A DNA stretch of 5,716 bases from Fodinibacter sp038210185 (GTDB lineage Bacteria; Actinomycetota; Actinomycetes; Actinomycetales; Dermatophilaceae): NCBI GenBank assembly GCA_038210185.1, contig JBBQWX010000231.1:1-5716 (forward strand), given 5' to 3'. Shown here in pieces: positions 1 through 5,716 of this stretch. Numbering within the stretch: position 1 is the stretch's first letter; each line of letters opens with the position of its first letter. Below the pieces are notes generated by a model, which saw only the letters and a list, made by a program, of their open reading frames with translations, had not been told where the DNA came from and ran no database searches. A program made the translations under genes and the position numbers.

Positions 1-2
1 TG

Positions 3-74
3 CTCGAGGCCAAGTTCCAGGTGCGGACGTACGTCAAGTCGCCCAGCGGGGAAGGAGAGGCCAGTGGCACGTAA
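3..74 (+). CDS. pilO: C-terminal end of a PilO-like pilus assembly protein (partial)
   Basis: Only the last 23 codons are in the window. They read in frame from base 3 to a TAA at 72-74 and end in LEAKFQVRTYVKSPSGEGEA plus three residues. PilO proteins often end with a beta strand of the type 'leaxfxaxTYxxxx', and the short conserved piece here (AKFQVRTYV) fits that. The main support is position: the stop overlaps the start of a clear pilP by 11 nt, and pilO directly precedes pilP in pilMNOPQ operons. In known systems PilO is a bitopic inner-membrane protein that pairs with PilN and binds PilP in the periplasm. The identity is inferred mostly from context, because 23 residues alone would not identify the family. 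Confidence 0.55.
   Translation, partial: LEAKFQVRTYVKSPSGEGEASGT
52..57 (+). promoter_or_regulatory. Shine-Dalgarno site for pilP
   Basis: AAGGAG lies 6 nt before the GTG at 64, within the end of the upstream gene. Its spacing favours GTG 64 over the in-frame ATG at 79, which would be 21 nt away. The GTG start also supplies an arginine to the n-region of the lipoprotein signal peptide. Confidence 0.6.
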
Positions 75-627
75 CGCGATGGTCGTCATCGTCCTGCTCG
101 CCGCGGGAAGCGTCGCCGGCTGCGCCGACGAGCCCGCGGAAGCCAAAGCGTCCCTCGCCGCGACGGCCGCCGTGGCCCCACCGGCGCCGCGGCCGGCCGC
201 ACCGGCCGCCGCGTCCGCGGACACGATGCACCGCTCCGACACGCCGACCCAGGCCGTCGCCGAACAGGCGCTGGCCGACTCGGTGCAGAGGGCCCGCGAG
301 ATCGACGCGATGCGCGAGACGTTCGCCTACGCCGGCGGCCCGCGCGATCCGTTCGCCTCGCTGATCGACGTGGACAAGGCCGGACCCGAGATCGCCGATC
401 TCGACCTGGTCGGCGTCTACCTGGACCTCCGCAGCCCGGTCAACAACGTCGTCGTGCTGCGCGAGAAGACTTCCTCCAAGCGACACAAGCTACGGGTGGG
501 AGACCAGCTGGGCCGGGCACGGCTGACGCAGATCCGTCCCCGGGATGTGGTGTTCATGATTCAGGACTTCGGGTTCGAGCGCCAAGAAACTCTCTCGCTG
601 CGCAAGCAGGAGGTCGAGACGCCATGA
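64..627 (+). CDS. pilP: PilP-like type IV pilus assembly lipoprotein
   Basis: This 187-residue protein has a lipoprotein signal: a short n-region with Arg3, a hydrophobic stretch at about 6-19, and a lipobox ending VAGC with the lipidated Cys at 20. An Ala/Pro-rich linker (about 23-52) follows. The C-terminal PilP domain (about 85-180) shows the family's GGPRDPF entry motif at 91-97, a LVGVYLD strand at 115-121, and the KLRVGDQLG turn at 142-150 before the closing strands (QIRPRDVVF, 156-164). The length is normal for PilP. In characterised systems PilP is anchored in the inner membrane, binds the PilN/PilO heterodimer and links it to the PilQ secretin. The gene overlaps the upstream pilO-like stop by 11 nt and shares an ATGA start/stop overlap with the next ORF, so it is translationally coupled in an operon. 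The domain is clear. The exact start (GTG 64 or ATG 79) is less certain. Confidence 0.85.
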   Translation: MARNAMVVIVLLAAGSVAGCADEPAEAKASLAATAAVAPPAPRPAAPAAASADTMHRSDTPTQAVAEQALADSVQRAREIDAMRETFAYAGGPRDPFASLIDVDKAGPEIADLDLVGVYLDLRSPVNNVVVLREKTSSKRHKLRVGDQLGRARLTQIRPRDVVFMIQDFGFERQETLSLRKQEVETP

Positions 628-1727
628 CGGGCATGTATCGCTGGATGCTGGTTGCCGCCGCAGGCCCCTCGCTGGTGCTCGGGGCACTTCAGGGGACCGC
701 GACTTCCGCCTGGGCCGATGAACCGGGCAGCGGAGAGGTGACCGCCGTGAGCCTGGCGCCGGCCGCCGGCAAGACCGAGATCGTCCTCGCCGTGCGCGGC
801 GTGGTCGATGTGCGGGACTTCCTCCTCAGCGCGCCCGACCGGCTGGTGCTCGACGTGGTCGGCGCCAAGCTCGGCGGGACGACCGCGACGCTCTATGACG
901 GCGTGAAGCGGGGCGGGGTGCTCAACCTCCGCTACTCGCAGTTCCGGCCGGACATCGTCCGGGTCGTCATCGACCTCGAGGGACCGCAGATCTACAAGGT
1001 GGATCGCGCGAACGGCACGATCCGCGTGAGCTTCGAGTCGGGTCAGGGCTTCCAGGCCTGGTCGTCGACCGACCAGCGCACCGTGGCCGACGTGGCCGAC
1101 GTGGCCGACGTGGCCGACGTGGCCGACGTGGCCGACGTGGAAGAGATCGCCGACGTGGCCGTTGTGGCCGAGATCGCCGACGCCATGCGCCGGATGGGCG
1201 ACGAGGCGGCCCGGACGCGGCGGCTCGTCGACGGCCCGCTCGACCTGGCCCGGCTCGACGACCTCGGCGTCGTGGCGCACGAGCCGGTCGACCTGGCGGT
1301 GGTCGTACGCGACGTGGCGGCCGACCTGCGGGTCGTGGCTCCCGACCGGGCCGTCACCGTCGACGCCCTGGAGTCGCTCGTCGTCACCGGAGAGCGCGAC
1401 CGCTTGACCCAGGCCCTTGTCGGCATCACCTCGAGCGCCGTGCGGCACACCCCGGCCGGCATCCCGGTGTGGTTGACGGTCGTGGCGCTGCCGGGCGGCG
1501 TGCGCGTCGACGTCGCAGATGCCGGCCCCGGCATCCCGCCCGAGCACCTGACGCATGTGTTCGAGCGGTTCCACCGGGTTGACCGGGGGCGGTCGTCATC
1601 GAGCGGAGGCACCGGGCTGGGTCTGGCCAGCGTCGACGCCATCGCCCGGGCCCACGGTGGGACGGCGAGCGTGCGGTCCGAGGTCGGCCGCCGCGGCTCC
1701 ACCTTCTCCCTCACCCTCCCGCGCTGA
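624..1727 (+). CDS. Chimeric ORF: PilQ-type signal peptide and AMIN domain joined in frame to a histidine kinase ATPase domain
   Basis: The ATG overlaps the pilP stop (ATGA), and AGGAGG at 608-613 lies 10 nt upstream. Residues 1-31 form a Sec signal peptide, with likely cleavage after AWA. Residues about 37-136 are an AMIN domain as found at the N terminus of PilQ secretins (core strands FLLSAPDRLVLDVVGAKL and IVRVVIDLEG). Residues 154-172 are six Val-Ala-Asp repeats. From about 183 onward the protein is a sensor kinase C-terminal half: the helix after the phospho-acceptor (AMRRMGDEAARTRRLVDGPL, LARLDD), then HATPase_c with a G1 box DAGPGI (299-304), an F box FERF (313-316) and a G2 box GTGLG (329-333). 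The HELRTP-type H box is absent. The N box is degenerate: Gly267 and Ser271 stand where Asn is usual, and Ser271 replaces the Mg-ATP-binding Asn. The secretin domains of PilQ are also absent. An exported ATPase domain is implausible, so this is most likely a contig chimera joined in the repeat. Each half is well supported; the fusion is not. Confidence 0.8.
   Translation: MTGMYRWMLVAAAGPSLVLGALQGTATSAWADEPGSGEVTAVSLAPAAGKTEIVLAVRGVVDVRDFLLSAPDRLVLDVVGAKLGGTTATLYDGVKRGGVLNLRYSQFRPDIVRVVIDLEGPQIYKVDRANGTIRVSFESGQGFQAWSSTDQRTVADVADVADVADVADVADVEEIADVAVVAEIADAMRRMGDEAARTRRLVDGPLDLARLDDLGVVAHEPVDLAVVVRDVAADLRVVAPDRAVTVDALESLVVTGERDRLTQALVGITSSAVRHTPAGIPVWLTVVALPGGVRVDVADAGPGIPPEHLTHVFERFHRVDRGRSSSSGGTGLGLASVDAIARAHGGTASVRSEVGRRGSTFSLTLPR
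1083..1136 (+). repeat. Tandem array of six perfect GTGGCCGAC units
   Basis: Six identical 9-bp copies run head to tail and encode (Val-Ala-Asp)6 in frame with the flanking ORF. Degenerate relatives continue to about 1185 (GTGGAAGAGATCGCCGAC, GTGGCCGTTGTGGCCGAG). The array lies exactly between the pilus-type and kinase-type halves of the ORF. A GC-rich short repeat of this kind is a plausible site for misassembly, PCR template switching, or slippage and recombination. Confidence 0.95.
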
Positions 1728-1806
1728 CCCCCCATCCCCCCAGTTCGTGCGACTTGGGCACGGTCAAACCCCGAGGATGCCGTGTGACACCGCGTGCACG
1801 TCGCAC

Positions 1807-1849
1807 GAGGTCGCCGTGAGGAGGCACCCTGAGGTCGCCGTGAGGAGGC
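1807..1849 (+). repeat. Tandem direct repeat, two perfect 19-bp copies with 24-bp period
   Basis: GAGGTCGCCGTGAGGAGGC occurs at 1807-1825 and again at 1831-1849, separated by ACCCT. Both copies are perfect, and no third copy follows. They lie in the 236-nt gap between the kinase fragment stop (1727) and the SNF2 start (1964). Each copy contains a GAGGAGG purine run resembling a ribosome binding site, but no convincing start codon and ORF follow either one. The rest of the gap shows no clear promoter. The best -10-like hexamer is TACGGT at 1902-1907, without a matching -35. The repeat could be an operator, part of a dispersed intergenic repeat, or the product of a small duplication. I cannot choose between these. 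Confidence 0.85.
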
Positions 1850-1952
1850 CGCACACCGGCGAGGCTGTGGACGGCATGACGGAGATGTCGGGCGCACGGC
1901 ATACGGTTGGGTGTTCAGGAGTCGGGCCCGGATGGCTCGGCGCAGGCGTCGC

Positions 1953-1957
1953 GGAGG
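1953..1957 (+). promoter_or_regulatory. Shine-Dalgarno site deciding the SNF2 start
   Basis: GGAGG lies 6 nt before the GTG at 1964 and 3 nt before the adjacent in-frame GTG at 1961. Six nt is the more usual spacing, so GTG 1964 is preferred. The frame stays open upstream to a TTG at 1907, but the extra residues are low complexity with no domain character, and I see no comparable purine site before that TTG. Confidence 0.55.
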
Positions 1958-1963
1958 TCAGTG

Positions 1964-4900
1964 GTGGGTCGTGTCTTTCCTGTCAACCGCCTCGCCGACC
2001 TCACCAACCGCGAGCTCGACGAGGCCTGCGGCACGGTGACCGTCGCCCGCGGCCTCGCCTACGCCAAGCAGGGCCGGGTCGTCGAGATGGAGCTGTCCGA
2101 CGACGGCACCGACGCCACCGGCTGGGTGAGCGGCAGCAACGGCCAGACCTACACCACGCACACCGGGCTCACCCGGGTCGCGACTGCGTCCGTCGGCCGC
2201 CTCGAGCTGCGCCGTTGGGCCAGCAGCTGCAGCTGCCCGGTGGGCGGCGACTGCAAGCACGCCGTCGCCGTCGTGGCCCGGGTCCGCGAGTCGCAGCCGG
2301 TGCTCGACCGGGCGCAGGGCCGGCCGAGCGTGGCTCCTCCCCCTACATGGGAGCGGGCTCTCAGCGGGCTTCTCGACGACACCGACCTCGAGCCCGAGCA
2401 CACTCAGGTCGGCATTCTCATCGAGCCGGCCTCGGGGCCTCGCCGTGACGAGCCGGCCCGCGCCCAGCTCCGCATCCGGCCGGTAGTGCCGGGGGTGCGC
2501 AGTGGGTGGATCCGGACGGGTGTCTCGTGGGAGACCTTCGCCGGCGGCTACTACGGCTTCGGCCGGGTCTCGTTCGCCGACGAGCACCGCGACGCCCTCA
2601 CCGCTCTCGCCGACGCCCACCGCCGCTCGGTGCGCGCCTTCGGCTATGGCCGGATGCCGGACGCCATCCTCCTGGACCACCTCGGGCCCTCGTGGGTCTC
2701 GTTGCTCCGGGCCGCCGACCGCGCGGGTGTCCGTCTGCTCACCGACCTCAAGGAGGGCGGCGACGTCGCTTTCGCGCCCGAGCCGTCCGAGCTCATCGTC
2801 GACGTCGTGCGCACCGACGACGGCGCCGAGCTGCACCCGCGCCTCGACCTGCCCGCCGGCACGACGGGGCGCACCACCCTCGTCGGCCAGCCCGCCACCG
2901 GCTTCTGGTTGCGCGACGACGACACCCTCGTCCTCGGGGCGCTCGCCGAGCCGCTCGACAGCAAACGCCAAGCTCTCCTCGACCGCGGTGTCATCGAGGT
3001 GCCCGAGGCCGACTGGGCCCGCTTCACCGTCACCCACCTGCCGGCGCTGCGGCGCAAGGCGCGGGTGCGGGCGGCATCCGGCGATCTCGACCTCCCGGAT
3101 GCCGTGCCGCCGCGGCTGGCCCTGCGGGTCACCTTCGAGCCGGGGCATCGCGCGCACCTGCAGTGGGGCTTCCGCTACGGCACGGTCGGCGGCGGGGTGC
3201 TCGTGCCCATGGGCGTCGAGGAGCCCGACCCGATGCGCGACCGGGCGGCTGAGCGGGCGCTGGTCGAGGGGCTGCTCGAGGTCGAGGAGGTCGCCGGCGT
3301 CGACCGGCTGTGGCAGGTCGTGGCGAAGGTGCGGCGGCTGGTGCCTGAGGTGCGGCTGCACGGGTTCGCGACGGTGGCCTTCGCCGAGCTGCTTCCGGTG
3401 CTCGAGGAGCTGCCCTCCCTCGAGCTGACCGTCATGGGCGAGGCCGCGGAGTACAGCGAGGCGGTCGACGCGCCCCTCATCCAGGTGTCGACATCCGACC
3501 CGGTCGACGACGCGCCCACCGACTGGTTCGACCTCGGCATCTCGGTGACCGTTGCCGGTGAGGACGTGCCGCTCGCGCCGCTCATCGAGGCCATCGCTCG
3601 TGGCCATGAAAACCTCATCCTGGACAGCGGCACCTGGTTCGCGCTCGACCGTCCCGAGCTCGAGGCGCTACGGGCCCTGGTCGACGAGGCGAAGTCGTTG
3701 CAGGACAGGCCCTCCGACCCGCTGCGCATCTCGGTGGTGCACGCCGGGCTGTGGGAGGAGCTCGCGGCGCTGGGCGTGGTCGAGCAGCAGTCCGACCGCT
3801 GGACCCGCGCGGTGGGGGCACTCCTGAATCTCGATGCCGTGGAGCCGGCGGCGCTGCCCGCCGGCCTGGATGCCACGCTGCGGCCCTACCAGGTCGACGG
3901 GTTCCGGTGGTTGTCGTTGCTGTGGGACTGCGGGCTCGGCGGGGTGCTCGCTGACGACATGGGCCTGGGCAAGACGCTGCAGATGCTCGCGATGGTGCTG
4001 CGCGCCCACGAGCGCGGCGAGCTCGACGACCCGGTGCTCGTGGTGGCACCGACCTCGGTGCTGTCGACATGGCAGAGCGAGGCGGCCCGGTTCGCGCCGG
4101 GGCTGGCCACGGTGGTCGTCGACCGCACCCGGGCCAAGGCACGGATCGGGTTGGAAGACACCATCGCCGGCGCGCAGGTCGTCATCACCTCGTATGCCGT
4201 GGTGCGCATCGACGAGGTGGCGTTCCGGTCGCGCTCGTGGGGGGCCGTGGTGCTCGACGAGGCGCAGTTCGTGAAGAACCACCAGGCCAAGACCTACCAG
4301 GCGGTGCGACGGCTCACGGCGCGGGCGAAGTTCGCCATCACGGGCACCCCCCTGGAGAACTCGCTGATGGACCTGTGGTCGCTGCTGTCGATCGTGGCGC
4401 CGGGGTTGCACCCGCGGCCGGCGCTGTTCAAGGAGCTGTGGGCCAAGCCGATCGAGAACGGCGGGGATGCCGAGCGGCTCGCGGCGCTGCGCCGCCGCAT
4501 CCGGCCGCTGATGCTGCGGCGCACCAAGGATGCCGTGGCCACCGAGCTGCCGCCGAAGATGGAGCAGGTGCTCTCGGTCGACCTGCACCCACGGCACCGG
4601 GCGGTCTACGACCGGCACCTGCAGCGCGAGCGGCAGCGGCTGCTCGGGCTCATCGACGACGTCAACGGCAACCGCATCGCGATCCTGCGCGCGCTGACCG
4701 TGCTGCGGCAGATGTCGCTCGACCCGTCGTTGGTGGATCCGGCCTACGGCGGGCTGGCGTCGTCGGCGAAGGTCGACGCCTTGGTGGAGCAGCTCGAGGA
4801 GCTGGCCCAGGAGGGGCACCGGGCGCTGGTGTTCTCGCAGTTCACCGGGTTCCTGAAGATCGTGCGTTCTCGCCTGCAGTCGGAGGGGATCGCGTACGAG

Positions 4901-5269
4901 TACCTCGACGGGTCGACGCGCAACCGCGCCGAACGGATCGCGTCGTTCCGTGAGGGGACGGCGCCCGTGTTCCTCATCTCGCTCAAGGCCGGGGGTTTCG
5001 GGCTGACGCTCACCGAGGCCGACTACGTGTTCGTGCTCGACCCGTGGTGGAACCCCGCCGCGGAGGCCCAAGCCATCGACCGCACCCACCGCATCGGCCA
5101 GACCCGGCCGGTCAACGTCTACCGGATGGTCTCGCGCGACACCATCGAGGAGAAGGTCGTCGCACTGCAGGAGCGCAAGCGTGACCTGTTCACCCGGGTC
5201 GTCGACGACGGGGCGGCGCTGTCGGCGGCACTGACCGCAGACGACCTGCGAGAGCTGCTCGACAGCTGA
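1964..5269 (+). CDS. SWIM zinc-finger SNF2-family DEAD/DEAH-box helicase (HepA-type ATPase)
   Basis: With the GTG at 1964 the protein has 1101 residues (numbering below uses this start). The N terminus carries a SWIM zinc finger, CSCPVGGDCKH, with ligands Cys89, Cys91, Cys97 and His99 (CxCxnCxH). Residues about 120-620 are a long region with no motif I recognise, in the position of the SNF2-associated domain of related bacterial proteins. The SNF2 ATPase core follows: motif I DDMGLGKT (664-671, Lys670), Ia VVAPTSVLSTW (693-703), II DEAQ (765-768), III ITGTPLEN (792-799), IV LVFSQFT (955-961), V around SLKAGGFGLTLTEADYV (1006-1022), and VI QAIDRTHRIGQTR (1036-1048). All catalytic motifs are intact, so it should be an active DNA-dependent ATPase and translocase in the cytoplasm. 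Its target is unknown; SWIM fingers usually bind DNA or protein. No methylase, nuclease or other defence partner lies beside it, so a defence role is not supported here. It is probably transcribed on its own, since 236 nt separate it from the kinase fragment. Confidence 0.95.
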   Translation: MGRVFPVNRLADLTNRELDEACGTVTVARGLAYAKQGRVVEMELSDDGTDATGWVSGSNGQTYTTHTGLTRVATASVGRLELRRWASSCSCPVGGDCKHAVAVVARVRESQPVLDRAQGRPSVAPPPTWERALSGLLDDTDLEPEHTQVGILIEPASGPRRDEPARAQLRIRPVVPGVRSGWIRTGVSWETFAGGYYGFGRVSFADEHRDALTALADAHRRSVRAFGYGRMPDAILLDHLGPSWVSLLRAADRAGVRLLTDLKEGGDVAFAPEPSELIVDVVRTDDGAELHPRLDLPAGTTGRTTLVGQPATGFWLRDDDTLVLGALAEPLDSKRQALLDRGVIEVPEADWARFTVTHLPALRRKARVRAASGDLDLPDAVPPRLALRVTFEPGHRAHLQWGFRYGTVGGGVLVPMGVEEPDPMRDRAAERALVEGLLEVEEVAGVDRLWQVVAKVRRLVPEVRLHGFATVAFAELLPVLEELPSLELTVMGEAAEYSEAVDAPLIQVSTSDPVDDAPTDWFDLGISVTVAGEDVPLAPLIEAIARGHENLILDSGTWFALDRPELEALRALVDEAKSLQDRPSDPLRISVVHAGLWEELAALGVVEQQSDRWTRAVGALLNLDAVEPAALPAGLDATLRPYQVDGFRWLSLLWDCGLGGVLADDMGLGKTLQMLAMVLRAHERGELDDPVLVVAPTSVLSTWQSEAARFAPGLATVVVDRTRAKARIGLEDTIAGAQVVITSYAVVRIDEVAFRSRSWGAVVLDEAQFVKNHQAKTYQAVRRLTARAKFAITGTPLENSLMDLWSLLSIVAPGLHPRPALFKELWAKPIENGGDAERLAALRRRIRPLMLRRTKDAVATELPPKMEQVLSVDLHPRHRAVYDRHLQRERQRLLGLIDDVNGNRIAILRALTVLRQMSLDPSLVDPAYGGLASSAKVDALVEQLEELAQEGHRALVFSQFTGFLKIVRSRLQSEGIAYEYLDGSTRNRAERIASFREGTAPVFLISLKAGGFGLTLTEADYVFVLDPWWNPAAEAQAIDRTHRIGQTRPVNVYRMVSRDTIEEKVVALQERKRDLFTRVVDDGAALSAALTADDLRELLDS

Positions 5270-5716
5270 GCTGACGGCGCCGAACACTGGATAAGGCGCC
5301 ACTCCGCCCACGCCGAGCAGCGTCACAGCGCCCACACAGGGCCACTGCGGCCGCGGCCCGTTTCGCGGCACAGGCCGGTGGTCGGATGTTTCGCCAAAGG
5401 TGATCAGTGGTGGCTTCAGCCGCCCCGGAGAAGCCACCTGCCGCCCTTGGCGCGACCCGTGACGGCGGGCTCCGGCCTTGGAGGTGCCGGAGGCGCGACC
5501 CACCGCGCTCCTGGCACCCCCGAGCGATCAGCGCTCCCACGAACAGGCAGTCGGCAGGCCATGGGCGCCCCCTGAGCGTGGCATTGACAGTGGCGCTGTG
5601 CCTTCAGTGAGCGACTGCCCGTTGTCAGGCTCACTCGCCCGGTCCTGCCGCACCCAGCTCGGCCCTCTTCCCACCACGCCTGCGTGACCACCACGTGGAA
5701 CTGGGACCCGATGACG
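5270..5716. other. Downstream region without a recognisable gene
   Basis: These 447 nt contain several short open frames on both strands, but none shows a recognisable domain or a good ribosome site, and their composition (Arg/Pro/Gly/Ala-rich) is typical of chance frames in GC-rich DNA. I see no tRNA or rRNA. Structures present are a 9-bp inverted repeat at 5409-5438, a weaker 7-bp inverted repeat (AGTGAGC 5606-5612 with GCTCACT 5629-5635), and a palindrome CCACGTGG at 5691-5698. A GTG at 5684 opens a frame to the window end (MTTTWNWDPMT). It could be the start of a leaderless gene, but eleven codons cannot establish that. Confidence 0.5.
5409..5438 (+). terminator. Possible terminator hairpin downstream of the SNF2 gene
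   Basis: GGTGGCTTC (5409-5417) and GAAGCCACC (5430-5438) form a perfect 9-bp stem around a 12-nt loop, about 140 nt after the SNF2 stop. No T-run follows, so it is not a classical intrinsic terminator. GC-rich actinobacteria often have hairpins without T-tracts, and the element could equally be an operator or chance pairing. Confidence 0.3.

Noticed and set aside
1083..1136. Repeat array considered as CRISPR
   Set aside because: The units are 9 bp, contiguous, without spacers, and encode in-frame codons.
561..1574. Long minus-strand open frame opposite the chimeric ORF
   Set aside because: It is His/Gly/Val-rich, contains a GHVGHV run that is only the reverse reading of the 9-bp repeat, and overlaps two clear domains on the plus strand. 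It is a GC-driven shadow.
1711..1902. Small minus-strand ORF of 63 codons in the gap before the SNF2 gene
   Set aside because: Its only notable feature, a repeated PPHGDL, simply reflects the 19-bp DNA repeat. It has no family resemblance and no good ribosome site.
1958..3607. 549-codon minus-strand open frame opposite the SNF2 gene
   Set aside because: It has no recognisable motif, and it lies entirely opposite a plus-strand gene with a SWIM finger and intact helicase motifs. It is a codon-bias shadow.
1964..5269. SNF2 protein as part of an anti-phage system
   Set aside because: Some defence systems include SNF2-type helicases, but no methyltransferase, nuclease or other partner gene is visible on either side, so the claim has no support in this window.
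5276..5300. GGCGCC pair (5276-5281 and 5295-5300) as a terminator right after the SNF2 stop
   Set aside because: The stem is only 6 bp, each arm is itself a palindrome, the loop is 13 nt and no T-run follows. It is too weak to call.
3668..5503. 611-codon minus-strand open frame opposite the helicase core
   Set aside because: Its composition is Arg/Gln/His/Pro-rich, without domains, and it covers all the SNF2 catalytic motifs on the other strand.
5584..5612. TTGACA at 5584-5589 as a -35 promoter box
   Set aside because: At 17-18 nt spacing the downstream hexamers are GTGAGC and TGAGCG, not a -10 element.

Overview
The window is GC-rich throughout and appears to join two unrelated pieces of DNA. 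The left part (about 1-1082) is the end of a type IV pilus assembly operon of the pilM-N-O-P-Q kind: the last codons of a PilO-like gene, a complete PilP-like lipoprotein gene, and the signal peptide plus AMIN domain of a PilQ-like secretin. PilP and secretin PilQ belong to cells with an outer membrane. The lineage is not certain. Gemmatimonadota or a similar high-GC diderm is my guess from the style of the proteins.

The right part (about 1137-5716) looks actinobacterial, perhaps Intrasporangiaceae-like (an impression, not a search result). It holds the C-terminal half of a sensor histidine kinase, a 236-nt gap with a tandem 19-bp repeat, a large SWIM zinc-finger/SNF2-family helicase of about 1100 residues, and about 450 nt with no recognisable gene.

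The two parts meet in a perfect tandem array of six 9-bp units (1083-1136, encoding Val-Ala-Asp repeats). The reading frame stays open across it, giving a 367-residue ORF that starts as an exported PilQ AMIN protein and ends as a cytoplasmic-type kinase ATPase domain. The product makes little functional sense: an ATP-binding domain would sit behind a Sec signal peptide, with no secretin domain and no phospho-acceptor histidine box. The simplest reading is a chimeric contig joined in a low-complexity repeat. A real illegitimate recombination is the less likely alternative.

I do not find convincing evidence of a new biological system. Left of the junction the genes work together in pilus assembly: PilO and PilP form the inner-membrane and periplasmic alignment complex that contacts the AMIN region of PilQ. 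Right of the junction, the kinase fragment and the SNF2 protein are only neighbours, and no functional link can be read from the sequence.
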